DNA of 38,978 bases from Shewanella profunda (lineage in GTDB: Bacteria; Pseudomonadota; Gammaproteobacteria; Enterobacterales; Shewanellaceae), in NCBI RefSeq assembly GCF_023283765.1, contig NZ_JAKILG010000045.1, positions 1 to 38,978 on the forward strand, written 5' to 3'. The notes under the pieces were generated by a model that searched no databases, was not told the DNA's origin, and saw nothing but the letters and a program-made list of their open reading frames with translations. How positions within the stretch are numbered: position 1 is the stretch's first letter; every line of letters begins with the position of its first letter. Shown here piece by piece: positions 26,574 to 35,423 of this stretch. Made by a program: the position numbers and the translations under genes.

Positions 26574-26602
26574 TTGCCCGCAACTTCTGTGGGCAAATCT
26601 GT
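26574..26602 (+). terminator. Probable terminator after the uncharacterised gene
   Basis: A 9-bp stem TTGCCCGCA / TGTGGGCAA (one G-U wobble) with a five-base loop, followed by ATCTGTTTT. It lies 67 bases after the stop. The T-run is interrupted, so strength is uncertain. The 185-bp gap also holds a 45-codon ORF (26526-26663) that I do not call a gene. Confidence 0.5.
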
Positions 26603-26692
26603 TTTAATACCAGCCGTTAATGCCGAGTCATTCAGAGTTAATGTCTCGCACAATGCAACCTAACGACCGCATTTCATAGGGAATGAAATCAC

Positions 26693-28183
26693 ATGTTCAA
26701 CATTATTGCAGGCGTATTGGCCCTATTCACCTTGGCGTTATTTGGCACTGCCGGATACTTAGTAGTGCGAGCACTGCTAAAAAAATTCAATCAGGATCAA
26801 GGATCAAACATGGAATCGCCACAGGCTCAGTTACCTAATAACAAATCAACATTACAACCACTGGCTAAAAATACCACGCTACTGAAGGCCTTAACCATTG
26901 GCATATTATCGATTATTGCCTTGATCCCATTAGGGATCATTATGGATATGACCTCAGATCGCCAAGCCCTTTACCACAGCGTGGTTGATGAAATTGGTCG
27001 TTCATGGGGTGAGCAGCAAACCCTGTCCGGGCCTGTGCTGGTTATTCCCTATAGCTATTTTGTGATGCAGGAAGAACTGAGCGCCGATGGTAAAAATCGT
27101 CACCAAGTAAAGCGCACCTATCAGGATGAATTGGTCATACTGCCGAAAAAACTCAAACTCGATTTAGATCTGAAACACGACTTCCGTACCCGTGGTATTT
27201 ACCAATCTCTGGTGTATAACGCCCAACTACAAGGTAAAGCCGATTTCAGCCTCAGCCATTATGAGATAGCCAATCTTATTGCTTTTGATAATAAAAATGC
27301 CCGTCTGGTATTTGGAGTATCGTCGAATCAAGCTATTGATAAGGTCAATCAACTTGAGGTCAGTGGCGATGCGGTGCAGCTTTCAGGCTCACTGATGTCT
27401 GGGACTGGCTTAGGTAGCACGGGTGGATTAGAAAGAGGCTTTAATCAAGGGGTTATTGTTGCAACTGAGCCGGGGGATTTTAGCGTGGATTTTGCCATGA
27501 CGCTGCGCGGTTCACAGTCCATCAGTGCCTTGCCACTGGGCGAGCAAACCCTAATCAAAATTAGCGCCGACTGGCCACACCCCAGCTTTAAGGGGTTATT
27601 GCCCGCAGAGCGCGAAATCAACGCCCAAGGCTTTAGCGCAAACTGGAATATCAGCCACTTAACCCGTAACTATCCGCAGGAATTTATTAAGAGCAATCAA
27701 TCGAGCCTGACCGAAGTGTCGGCCAATGCGATCTTGTTCGAACCTGTGACTCACTACGGCAAAATTGATCGTTCGGTTAAATATGGCCTACTGTTTATCG
27801 TGCTGACTTTTATCATGTTATTTATCTTCGAACTGGGCCAAAAAACCAGCCTCAGCACGATCCAATATGTGTTAGTCGGCAGCGCCATGGCCTTGTTTTA
27901 TCTGATTTTACTGTCACTGTCTGAGCATCTAGCCTTCTTGCATGCCTATTTAATTGCTGCCTGTGTCCCTGTGCTGTCGGTATCTGCCTACGTGGGTAGC
28001 GCCACGGCAAGTGCCAAACGTGGCGGTATTGTCGGCCTGATGTTAGTGAGTTTATATGCGGTGCTGTACTCGATATTGCAACTCGAAGATTACGCCCTAC
28101 TGATGGGTACGGGTTTACTGTTAGTCGTACTGCTGATTTTGATGTTCGTGACCAGACATCAAGCTAAAAACGCGGCGCAATAG
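26693..28183 (+). CDS. creD: CreD family inner-membrane protein
   Basis: This 496-aa CreD-family protein has the conserved opening LLKALTIGILSIIALIPLGII, then VVDEIGRSWGEQQTLSGPVLVIPY and a large periplasmic domain, and ends in five or six closely packed membrane helices. CreD is the CreBC-regulated envelope protein linked to colicin E2 tolerance and beta-lactam responses; its chemistry is unknown. The first 39 residues add an extra membrane helix absent from E. coli CreD (about 450 aa). An internal ATG at 26810 has AAGGA six bases upstream and gives 457 aa, so it may be the true or a second start. No creB or creC is adjacent. Confidence 0.85.
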   Translation: MFNIIAGVLALFTLALFGTAGYLVVRALLKKFNQDQGSNMESPQAQLPNNKSTLQPLAKNTTLLKALTIGILSIIALIPLGIIMDMTSDRQALYHSVVDEIGRSWGEQQTLSGPVLVIPYSYFVMQEELSADGKNRHQVKRTYQDELVILPKKLKLDLDLKHDFRTRGIYQSLVYNAQLQGKADFSLSHYEIANLIAFDNKNARLVFGVSSNQAIDKVNQLEVSGDAVQLSGSLMSGTGLGSTGGLERGFNQGVIVATEPGDFSVDFAMTLRGSQSISALPLGEQTLIKISADWPHPSFKGLLPAEREINAQGFSANWNISHLTRNYPQEFIKSNQSSLTEVSANAILFEPVTHYGKIDRSVKYGLLFIVLTFIMLFIFELGQKTSLSTIQYVLVGSAMALFYLILLSLSEHLAFLHAYLIAACVPVLSVSAYVGSATASAKRGGIVGLMLVSLYAVLYSILQLEDYALLMGTGLLLVVLLILMFVTRHQAKNAAQ

Positions 28184-28208
28184 CGCCTCAGAGTTCCACC
28201 CTTGAAGA

Positions 28209-28246
28209 CCCCCGACAGCGCCACCCTTTGCTGTCGGGATTTTTTA
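28209..28246 (+). terminator. Intrinsic terminator after creD
   Basis: A 9-bp GC-rich stem CCCGACAGC / GCTGTCGGG with a 10-base loop, followed by ATTTTTTATT. It starts 26 bases after the creD stop. Confidence 0.92.
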
Positions 28247-28275
28247 TTGGCAAAGCCATACTCGCGCTGTAGCCT

Positions 28276-29082
28276 ATGGTGTTTTATGAAGAGGCTTTTA
28301 TTTTGACTCATCGTGCCTATCTTTTCTGTCGTTTAGGGCTTGCTTGGTTATTGTTGGCAACGATTCCAGTCTTACTTTTATTGACGCAAAATCAGCTATT
28401 TCCACTGATCGATCTGCATTCTACTCTAGCCAGAATTTTATATTGGATTACCACTACAGGCACAGCGCCCTATGGCGTGGTCACAGCCTTATTTGTACTC
28501 GCGCTAGCCTATCGTCTTATGCCTAAACCACTCTTTATCAGTTTATGTTTGGCGATTAGTATCAGCCAGTTAATGAGCTTTAGCCTCAGCCATACCCTCA
28601 AATCTTTTTTTAAAGAACCTAGACCTAATGTGGTTTTTCTCGCTGAGCAAGAACGACCTATGGATGAACAGCTTTCACTCGATGCCTTTTATCAGTTGGA
28701 TAAGCAGGCGCGTTCAAAAACAATCGCCACAGCTCTGGATGACTTAATCGCGGCTGAACCTGCCATGAAACTCGACTCACGTATCCACCAACATTGGGAG
28801 GATGAAGTCGGTTACTCTTTCCCCTCTGGACACACTATCTTTGCCGCAACGCTGGTACTCACCGCCAGCTACTATCTGTTACTCGCGGGATTACCTATAT
28901 TCTCAATGGTGTTATTAGGCTGGGGATTATTAATGGGGTTAAGCCGCATGTTACTCGGCATGCACTGGCCGCAAGATGTCCTCTTTTCTACCCTGTTAGC
29001 GGCAGTGATCAGCTGGGTCACTGTACTATTGGTTGATAAATTACGACCTCTACAAGACTATTTAATCAAAGATGCTAGATAG
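28276..29082 (+). CDS. PAP2-family membrane phosphatase (PgpB-like)
   Basis: This integral-membrane acid phosphatase (up to 268 aa) has about six helices and all three PAP2 signatures: KSFFKEPRP (Kx6RP), YSFPSGHT (PSGH) and SRMLLGMHWPQD (SRx5Hx3D). PgpB-type enzymes dephosphorylate phosphatidylglycerophosphate, undecaprenyl diphosphate or related lipids; the substrate cannot be told from sequence. ATG 28276 lacks a ribosome site; an in-frame TTG at 28303 has AAGAGG eight bases upstream and would start at THRAYLFCRLG, which fits better. It is a separate unit after the creD terminator. Confidence 0.9.
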   Translation: MVFYEEAFILTHRAYLFCRLGLAWLLLATIPVLLLLTQNQLFPLIDLHSTLARILYWITTTGTAPYGVVTALFVLALAYRLMPKPLFISLCLAISISQLMSFSLSHTLKSFFKEPRPNVVFLAEQERPMDEQLSLDAFYQLDKQARSKTIATALDDLIAAEPAMKLDSRIHQHWEDEVGYSFPSGHTIFAATLVLTASYYLLLAGLPIFSMVLLGWGLLMGLSRMLLGMHWPQDVLFSTLLAAVISWVTVLLVDKLRPLQDYLIKDAR

Positions 29083-29210
29083 CGGTTGCGAATAGTCGAT
29101 ATCTACGCCCATGTTGAATTGCTTGGGGTTTTAGCCAAGGTTAAGGATTTTTGGCAAAATAACGAAACACTGGCAAACTAGTGGCAGAACCCATCCATTC
29201 TAAGCCATCG

Positions 29211-29711
29211 ATGACACTTCCAAATCAATACAACCTTGATCAGCTCGATTTAACCATTTTGCGGTTACTGCAAACCCACGGCAGATTGTCAAATCTCGAG
29301 CTGGCTAATAAAGTCGGCCTATCGCCGTCCCCTTGCTCGCGCCGTGTTAAAGCCTTAGAAGAGGCGGGATATATTGCCGATTATGCCACTCGGTTATCGG
29401 CGGATAAGTTCAACCTGCATTTAACCGCCTATATCCATGTTCGAATGGAAAAGCATACGCCGGCTATTCTCAATCAATTTGAAGCCAATGCACTCGCCTA
29501 CGAAGAAGTCCAAGAATGCGCGCTGATCACAGGCTCTGAGGCCGACTACCAACTTAAAGTGCTAGTACAAGATATGGCGCACTTTCGCACTTTCCTGTTA
29601 GATAAACTCACGACTAACGTTCATATCGCAGGGGTCCATTCCAGCTTTGTACTGAAAAAGGTCAAGGACCACACGGCTATTCCTTTAGGCCATGTGAATA
29701 TCCCTGAATAA
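29211..29711 (+). CDS. Lrp/AsnC-family transcriptional regulator
   Basis: This protein of about 166 aa has an N-terminal winged HTH (LDLTILRLLQTHGRLSNLEL; recognition helix SPSPCSRRVKALEEAGYI) and a C-terminal RAM ligand-binding domain (VQECALITGSEADYQLKVLV). Members bind amino acids and form octamers. ATG 29211 gives the family length; GTG 29181 in the same frame is possible. Neither has a good ribosome site. The symporter gene 294 bp downstream on the same strand is a plausible target (inferred). Confidence 0.9.
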   Translation: MTLPNQYNLDQLDLTILRLLQTHGRLSNLELANKVGLSPSPCSRRVKALEEAGYIADYATRLSADKFNLHLTAYIHVRMEKHTPAILNQFEANALAYEEVQECALITGSEADYQLKVLVQDMAHFRTFLLDKLTTNVHIAGVHSSFVLKKVKDHTAIPLGHVNIPE

Positions 29712-30005
29712 TTCAGCCTAAGTCACAGCATTAAATCGGTAATAAATTAGCCCGCTCCCGCTATTTTTGACCACTAACTCACAATTAGATCATTTTTTAT
29801 CATCGCAATTTTTCACCAAAGCTCTGCCGTTAGCCGAATATTCAAGCAATAAAGTCTCACACAAAACAAATAATCGACATAAAACGCCAATTTATAGTGA
29901 TAAATAGAACAATAATTGCACATTAACACTATTTAAACGCACTAAAATTGCGTTGAACTTCTGATTTATCCACCTAAGATACGCCTTCTTTTTACGGGAG
30001 GCACA
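29712..30005 (+). promoter_or_regulatory. AT-rich leader upstream of the NSS symporter gene
   Basis: This gene-free 294 bp is strongly AT-rich in its second half, with several short inverted A/T motifs of the type Lrp proteins prefer. No confident -35/-10 pair or riboswitch fold was found. A strong ribosome site, GGGAGG (29996-30001), lies four bases before the next start codon. Confidence 0.3.
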
Positions 30006-31370
30006 ATGCAATCGGTCAATACAAATTCGACTAACCACTTCAGCTCACGCTTAGGTTTTATCATGGCGGCCGCTGGTAGCGCCGTTGGCGTCGGCAATAT
30101 TTGGGGATTCCCCACCCAAGCAGCCACCCATGGTGGCGGTGCCTTTTTACTGGTGTACCTAGTGCTGATTTTCATCCTAGGTATTCCCATGCTGATGGCC
30201 GAACTTATGATAGGTCGCCACGGGCAAACCAACCCCGCCGATGCCATGGGCAAACTCGGCTTCAACTCGCTCACCCGCGGTTTAGGCAAGACCATAGGCT
30301 TGCTTTCCATAGTCACGGCGGGATTGATTTATACCTTCTACAGCATTCTCTCCGGCTGGTTTGTCAGCTTTGCCATCGCGCCTATCGCCACAGCCTTTGA
30401 CTCGAATGATACCGCCGCTTGGTTAGTGGATTTTTCACTATCACGTAATCTGGTGTTTACATTGATCTTCAGCACCCTAGTGTTTCTGGTATTACTGCAA
30501 GGCGTGCAAGAAGGCATAGAAAAATGGTCGAAACGCTTAATGCCGTTATTACTGATCATGCTGATCGCGGGCGTGGCGTATATCTTCACCCTTAATGGTG
30601 CGAGCGAAGGCATTACCGCGCTACTAACGCCTAACTTTACCAAGGCGCTGGCACCGGATACCCTGATCAGCGCACTCGGACAGACCTTCTTCTCCCTCAC
30701 CATAGGCACAGGTGCCATGATGGTGTACGGCAGTTATCTGAGCCAAAAAGAGAATATTGCCAAACTGACCGTCTGGGTTGCCTTTACCGACAGCGGCATC
30801 GCCTTTCTCGCCGCCTTTTTAATCATCCCAGCCATGTATGTCGCCCAGCACAATGGCGTGCAGATTTTTAATGCCGAGGGTAAGTTACTCGATTCGGATG
30901 CATTGGTGTTTACTGTCTTACCCGCGTTATTTTCCACCTTAGGCGATACGGCTAACCTTATCATCAGCGTGATATTCTTTATTCTGCTGATCATCGCGGG
31001 TTTAACCTCGGCCATATCCATCGCCGAAGTCCCGACTAGCTATGTGATGCAAAAGTTCGGACTCAGCCGTCAACGCGCCACCTTGATTATCGGCCTATTA
31101 CTGACCTCATTATCCCTATTGCTGGCGGTATTTTTTGAGACGCTATTTAGTTTCACCGTCACGCTGACCACCCAAATCGCCCAGCCGCTGGTCGCCCTCG
31201 GTATTGCGGTTTACTTAGGTTGGATTTGGCGCCAAGCCCAGCTGCTCAAGGCAATTCGTGGGCAAGAAGGCGTGGATAGCACAGGACTCTTTTGGCGCAT
31301 TTGGCCAAGGTACGTGAAGTATATTTGCCCTGTGCTGATTATCGCTATAGCCATCAGACAATTTGTGTAA
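30006..31370 (+). CDS. Neurotransmitter:sodium symporter (NSS/SNF) family transporter
   Basis: This 454-aa sodium-coupled transporter opens TM1 with the unwound-helix signature AAAGSAVGVGNIWGFP, followed by GGGAFLLVYLVLIFILGIPMLM (TM2) and about 11-12 helices in all. TM6 (SALGQTFFSLTIGTGAMMVYGS) holds the second half of the substrate and sodium site, and TM8 has IAGLTSAISIAEV. LeuT-fold members with this layout import amino acids such as tryptophan, tyrosine or leucine; substrate is unknown here. The Lrp-type gene upstream supports an amino-acid role (inferred). It ends before a strong terminator. Confidence 0.93.
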   Translation: MQSVNTNSTNHFSSRLGFIMAAAGSAVGVGNIWGFPTQAATHGGGAFLLVYLVLIFILGIPMLMAELMIGRHGQTNPADAMGKLGFNSLTRGLGKTIGLLSIVTAGLIYTFYSILSGWFVSFAIAPIATAFDSNDTAAWLVDFSLSRNLVFTLIFSTLVFLVLLQGVQEGIEKWSKRLMPLLLIMLIAGVAYIFTLNGASEGITALLTPNFTKALAPDTLISALGQTFFSLTIGTGAMMVYGSYLSQKENIAKLTVWVAFTDSGIAFLAAFLIIPAMYVAQHNGVQIFNAEGKLLDSDALVFTVLPALFSTLGDTANLIISVIFFILLIIAGLTSAISIAEVPTSYVMQKFGLSRQRATLIIGLLLTSLSLLLAVFFETLFSFTVTLTTQIAQPLVALGIAVYLGWIWRQAQLLKAIRGQEGVDSTGLFWRIWPRYVKYICPVLIIAIAIRQFV

Positions 31371-31385
31371 CCCTTTGAACAAATA

Positions 31386-31414
31386 AAAAATCCCCGCTAA
31401 GTGCGGGGATTTTT
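31386..31414. terminator. Bidirectional intrinsic terminator between the NSS gene and rbsR
   Basis: A 12-bp perfect stem AAAAATCCCCGC / GCGGGGATTTTT with loop TAAGT. T-runs occur in both orientations, so it can end both the plus-strand transporter transcript and the converging minus-strand rbs operon. Confidence 0.93.
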
Positions 31415-31486
31415 CTCTCTGGCTAAGTCACTTATGACTTGTCTAGCTAAGCTAACTCAAGGGTTCCTGCCACTGCTGATGCAAAA

Positions 31487-32488
31487 TTAGTTCAATGATT
31501 TGACTGTGTTGCGGATCACTAGGCTAGGTTCTAGCTGAATAGTTTTGCTGATCCCAGGGTTATCAAGACGTTCAAGCAAGACTTCGACGGCAGTGCGCCC
31601 CAGTTGTTGCTTTGGCTGATGTATGGTGGTTAACGCTGGCGTTAAGTAACGGGCTAACTCGATATCATCGTAGCCGATCACAGACAACTGCGCGGGGATG
31701 CTCACTCCCGCATTGTAAGCTGCATGGATAAATCCCATGGCCATCATATCGTTACTCACAAACATAGCCGTAGGCAGTGTAGGTGCTTGCATTAAGTTGT
31801 CGAATGCCGCGGCGCCACCATCACATTCAAAATTACCGCTGACTTGCCATTGAGGTTGAAGGGGTAAATTCGCTTCTGTCATGGCATCGATAAAGCCGGC
31901 CAGTCGCTGTTGTGAAGGAAGCTTATCTAATGGGCCGCTAACACAGCCGATATCGGTATGACCCTGCTCAATTAAATAGCGGGTCGCTAGATAACCGCCT
32001 TGACGCGAGTTATCTTGAATTTTATCGCATTGAAAATCTGTCGGCCCCCAATCCATGACCACTGTGGGCAGGTTTGGCTGATGACTCAGCAGGGCAAAAG
32101 CGGGAGCCTCGGCTTCGCTGCACATCAGCAATAACCCATCCACTTGTTTTTGCAGTAAGGTCGATAAATTAAAACGGATACGCTCGGCATCACCTTCGGT
32201 ATTGCACAAAATCAAACTATAACCATTCAGATAACAATGGGCTTCGACCCCTTTCACCACTTCGGCAAAAAACGGATTGGTAGAAGTGGTAACCAGCATA
32301 CCAAAGGTGCGGGTATTCTTGGTTTTAAGACTACGAGCTAACGCCGATGGGGCATAGTTGAGCGCCTTGACCGCCGCCAACACGCGATCTTTCACTGTGT
32401 CGCTCACAAAGCGAGTGTTGTTCAGCACATGGCTAACAGTGGAGGTTGATACTTGTGCGAGCTTAGCTATGTCTTTAATGGTGGCCAT
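31487..32488 (-). CDS. rbsR: Ribose operon repressor RbsR (LacI family)
   Basis: This 333-aa LacI/GalR regulator starts MATIKDIAKLAQVSTSTVSH with recognition helix and hinge (YAPSALARSLK), then a periplasmic-binding-protein-like sensor domain (STNPFFAEVVKGVEAHCYLN, SLILCNTEGDAERI, SVIGYDDIELARYLTPALTT). It reads very like E. coli RbsR along its length. It is the last gene of rbsDACBKR, separated from rbsK by 112 bp, which leaves room for its own weak promoter. It should repress from the operator found upstream of rbsD and be released by ribose. Confidence 0.95.
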   Translation of the reverse strand: MATIKDIAKLAQVSTSTVSHVLNNTRFVSDTVKDRVLAAVKALNYAPSALARSLKTKNTRTFGMLVTTSTNPFFAEVVKGVEAHCYLNGYSLILCNTEGDAERIRFNLSTLLQKQVDGLLLMCSEAEAPAFALLSHQPNLPTVVMDWGPTDFQCDKIQDNSRQGGYLATRYLIEQGHTDIGCVSGPLDKLPSQQRLAGFIDAMTEANLPLQPQWQVSGNFECDGGAAAFDNLMQAPTLPTAMFVSNDMMAMGFIHAAYNAGVSIPAQLSVIGYDDIELARYLTPALTTIHQPKQQLGRTAVEVLLERLDNPGISKTIQLEPSLVIRNTVKSLN

Positions 32489-32600
32489 GGGCGTGCTTAA
32501 GATTCCTAAATATCATTTAGCCATTACAGGCTTAGGTATCAGCCTGCAACTGCATAAGTTACCGGCTGATCAGTATTACCTAGGTTCTATTATCGAGACC

Positions 32601-33527
32601 CTAGTATTGAGCTTGTTCGGCTAAAAAGGCATCCACTTCTGCGCGCAACGGGATAGAGGTTTGGGCGCCAAAGCGACTCACACTAATCGCGGCCGCACCA
32701 TGGGCAAAGACAATCGCCTCATGCAGCGCCTTGCCCTGCAGTAATCCCGTCAACACACCCGCATTGAAGGTGTCACCCGCGGCCGTAGTGTCTTTCACTG
32801 TCACACTGAAACCGGCGATTTGCTGGCCTTGGCCCTGCTCACTCACATACACGCCTTGACTGCCTAAAGTGATCATCACAGTGGCAATACCTTTCCCATG
32901 CAGTTGGGCGGCAGCCAGCGCGGCGCTGTCAATACTATCGACCTTAATGCCCGTCAGCAATTCGGCTTCGGTTTCATTGGGGGTGATAATATCCACCTTT
33001 GCCAGCAGCTCGTCAGCTAATGCCATTGCGGGTGCAGGATTCAACACCACAAGGGTACCCGCTTCTTTAGCCATAGTGGCCGCAGTAAAAATAGTGTCTA
33101 ACGGCGTTTCCAATTGCATCAGCAAAATATCTGCCTGACTGATGAGATGCTGGTGCGCGGCCAAACGCGCGGGCGTTAACGCCGCATTGGCACCGGGGGC
33201 GATACAAATGCTGTTTTCACCGCTATCAGCCACTTGGATCATGGCCACACCTGTGGTCATCTTGCTGGCGATCATCAGCCCTGAAATATCAATCCCTAAG
33301 CTTTGATATTCTTTGTATGCCCGCAACCCAAAATCATCATCACCCACACAGGCAATAAAAGCCACATCGGCACCCAAGCGTGCGGCGGCAACTGCTTGGT
33401 TAGCACCCTTACCACCGGCGATGACCTGATATCCTGATGCCGTCAAGGTTTCACCCGGACGCGGAAAACTCGGCACTTGCACCACATGGTCAGCATTAAC
33501 ACTGCCTAATACAACGAGTTGGCTCAT
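32601..33527 (-). CDS. rbsK: Ribokinase
   Basis: This 308-aa PfkB-family kinase converts ribose to ribose-5-phosphate with ATP. Visible features are the substrate segment GGKGANQAVAAARLGADVAF, the MQLETP block, the NPAPA and PNETEAELLTG motifs and the catalytic-base/anion-hole motif DTTAAGDTFNAG. Length matches E. coli RbsK (309 aa). It follows rbsB by 14 bases in the operon. Confidence 0.96.
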   Translation of the reverse strand: MSQLVVLGSVNADHVVQVPSFPRPGETLTASGYQVIAGGKGANQAVAAARLGADVAFIACVGDDDFGLRAYKEYQSLGIDISGLMIASKMTTGVAMIQVADSGENSICIAPGANAALTPARLAAHQHLISQADILLMQLETPLDTIFTAATMAKEAGTLVVLNPAPAMALADELLAKVDIITPNETEAELLTGIKVDSIDSAALAAAQLHGKGIATVMITLGSQGVYVSEQGQGQQIAGFSVTVKDTTAAGDTFNAGVLTGLLQGKALHEAIVFAHGAAAISVSRFGAQTSIPLRAEVDAFLAEQAQY

Positions 33528-33541
33528 TACACTTTCCTTAA

Positions 33542-34426
33542 TTATTGGCTGATCACTTTGAGTGGCACAGGAATATAGGCCTCAACCGTTTGGCCTTTTA
33601 ACAACTTGTCGGCGGACTCAACCCCTAAGGCACCAATCAATTCTGGTTGTTGGGCAATCGTCGCCGCCAGACGTTTGCGCTTAACCATGGCAATGCCTTC
33701 TTCGGTGCCATCAAAGCCCACAATCAGCAATGATTTACCTGCAGCCTGTACGGCGCGTACGGCGCCAAGGGCCATTTCATCATTCTGGGCAAATACCGCA
33801 TTGGCATTACTGTTAGAAATCAATAGGTTTTCAAGTACGTTCAAACCCTTAGTGCGGTCAAAATCCGCTGGCTGGCTCGCTAAAATAGTCAACTTATGCT
33901 CAGTAGCACCCTCACTAAAACCTTTGCCACGCTCACGCGCCGCCGAAGTCCCCGCGATACCTTCTAATTGAATCACCTTAGCATCGGCACCTAAGTGCTG
34001 GGCAATAAACTCAGCGGCCAATTTGCCGCCGGCCACATTGTCAGAAGCAATATGACTGACCACTTTGCCGTGACTGGCGCCCCTGTCTAAGGTCATCAGC
34101 GGAATATTGCTATTGTTAGCGAGGCGAATGGCATTCGCTACCGCATCCGAATCGGTTGGATTAATCAATATCGCCTTAACCCCACGGACCAGCAGATCTT
34201 CCACATTGGCTAATTCCTTGCTGGGATCATTTTGCGAATCTAGCACGATCAGGCGATAGCCCAGTTCTTGAGCCTTAGCCTCGGCACCTTCTTTCATGGT
34301 CACAAAGAAAGGATTATTGAGGGTTGATACCACCATGGCTAGGGTGTCTTGTGCAAAAGCACAATTAGCTAAGGTCAGAGAGAAACACAGTGCGCTAGCC
34401 TTGATGACAATATTGAATGATTTCAT
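33542..34426 (-). CDS. rbsB: Ribose ABC transporter periplasmic binding protein
   Basis: This 294-aa type I periplasmic sugar-binding protein has a signal peptide (IVIKASALCFSLTLANCAFA, cut before about Gln26). The mature start DTLAMVVSTLNNPFFVTMKE, the LDSQNDPSKELANVEDLLVR block and the NAVFAQNDEMALGAVRAVQA and VGFDGTEEG motifs are characteristic of RbsB. It delivers ribose to RbsAC. It lies 13 bases after rbsC and 14 before rbsK. Confidence 0.95.
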   Translation of the reverse strand: MKSFNIVIKASALCFSLTLANCAFAQDTLAMVVSTLNNPFFVTMKEGAEAKAQELGYRLIVLDSQNDPSKELANVEDLLVRGVKAILINPTDSDAVANAIRLANNSNIPLMTLDRGASHGKVVSHIASDNVAGGKLAAEFIAQHLGADAKVIQLEGIAGTSAARERGKGFSEGATEHKLTILASQPADFDRTKGLNVLENLLISNSNANAVFAQNDEMALGAVRAVQAAGKSLLIVGFDGTEEGIAMVKRKRLAATIAQQPELIGALGVESADKLLKGQTVEAYIPVPLKVISQ

Positions 34427-34439
34427 TTTGTTACCCTTA

Positions 34440-35423
34440 TTATTTATGTTTGTTATCGACCATCACCGCCAGCAAGATCACACTGGCTTTGACTATCATC
34501 TGATAATAGGAAGACACATCGAGCAAATTGAGCGCGTTATTGAGGAAGCCAATAATCAAGGCGCCAACCAAGGTACCCATAATCCGACCTTTACCGCCCG
34601 CTAAGCTCGTCCCACCGAGCACTACAGCGGCGATGGCATCGAGTTCATACCCCGTGCCCGCAGTGGGCTGCGCCGATGATAAACGCGAGGTCACTATGAT
34701 GGCCGCTAACGCCGCCAAGGTGCCACTGAGGGCGTAGACGCCAATCTTGACACGATCGACATTGATACCCGACAACCTAGCCGCGGCTTCATTACCACCG
34801 ACCGCATAGATGTAACGTCCAAAGCGAGTGTGATTGAGTAGATACCAAACGGCGGCAAACACCACCACCATCAGCCATACGGGCACAGGAATACCGAGGG
34901 CATTTCCCGTACCAAACCAGGCGAATTGATCGGCGACATCGGTAAATCCCGTCGTTACTGGGCGACCATCGGTATACACCATAGTCACACCACGCAGCAG
35001 GGTCATGGTCACTAAGGTGGCAATAAACGCCTGCACTTTACCTTTAGCGATAATGATGCCGCTTATAGCGCCTAAACTCGCACCAGCTAATAGCGCGGTC
35101 GGTACGGCAACCAATACGGGGATTTCCATACCAATCAAGGTAGCCGCAAGGGCACCGCACAGGGCTAAAACTGAGCCCACGCTTAAGTCAATCCCCGCAG
35201 TTAAGATGACTAACGTCATGCCCACCGCAATGATGGCATTGACTGAGGTTTGTCTAAAAATGTTCAGCAGGTTATCGACGCTGAAAAAATGCGGGGTGAG
35301 CATAGACACTAGCGCGATTAAAAATAGCAAAGCCAACAGTGACTTTTGCTCAATCAACCAAGCTTTAACGCGCATGTTTTGCGGTGATGGCGCAGCCGTA
35401 GAATAAGTGCTTACAGGCTTCAT
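34440..35423 (-). CDS. rbsC: Ribose ABC transporter permease
   Basis: This 327-aa inner-membrane permease of the BPD_transp_2 family has about ten helices. The conserved blocks NAIIAVGMTLVILTAGIDLS, VGSVLALCGALAA and the EAA-like loop AARLSGINVDRVKIGVYALS are visible. The start codon overlaps the rbsA stop by ATGA, so synthesis of the two is coupled. With RbsA and RbsB it forms the high-affinity ribose importer. Confidence 0.95.
   Translation of the reverse strand: MKPVSTYSTAAPSPQNMRVKAWLIEQKSLLALLFLIALVSMLTPHFFSVDNLLNIFRQTSVNAIIAVGMTLVILTAGIDLSVGSVLALCGALAATLIGMEIPVLVAVPTALLAGASLGAISGIIIAKGKVQAFIATLVTMTLLRGVTMVYTDGRPVTTGFTDVADQFAWFGTGNALGIPVPVWLMVVVFAAVWYLLNHTRFGRYIYAVGGNEAAARLSGINVDRVKIGVYALSGTLAALAAIIVTSRLSSAQPTAGTGYELDAIAAVVLGGTSLAGGKGRIMGTLVGALIIGFLNNALNLLDVSSYYQMIVKASVILLAVMVDNKHK

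Noticed and set aside
26526..26663. A 45-codon hydrophobic ORF upstream of creD
   Set aside because: AGG abuts the ATG with no spacer, the frame overlaps the probable terminator hairpin, and nothing else supports translation.
29712..30005. Riboswitch or leader peptide ahead of the symporter
   Set aside because: No conserved fold, no short ORF with biased codons and no terminator/antiterminator pair could be recognised.
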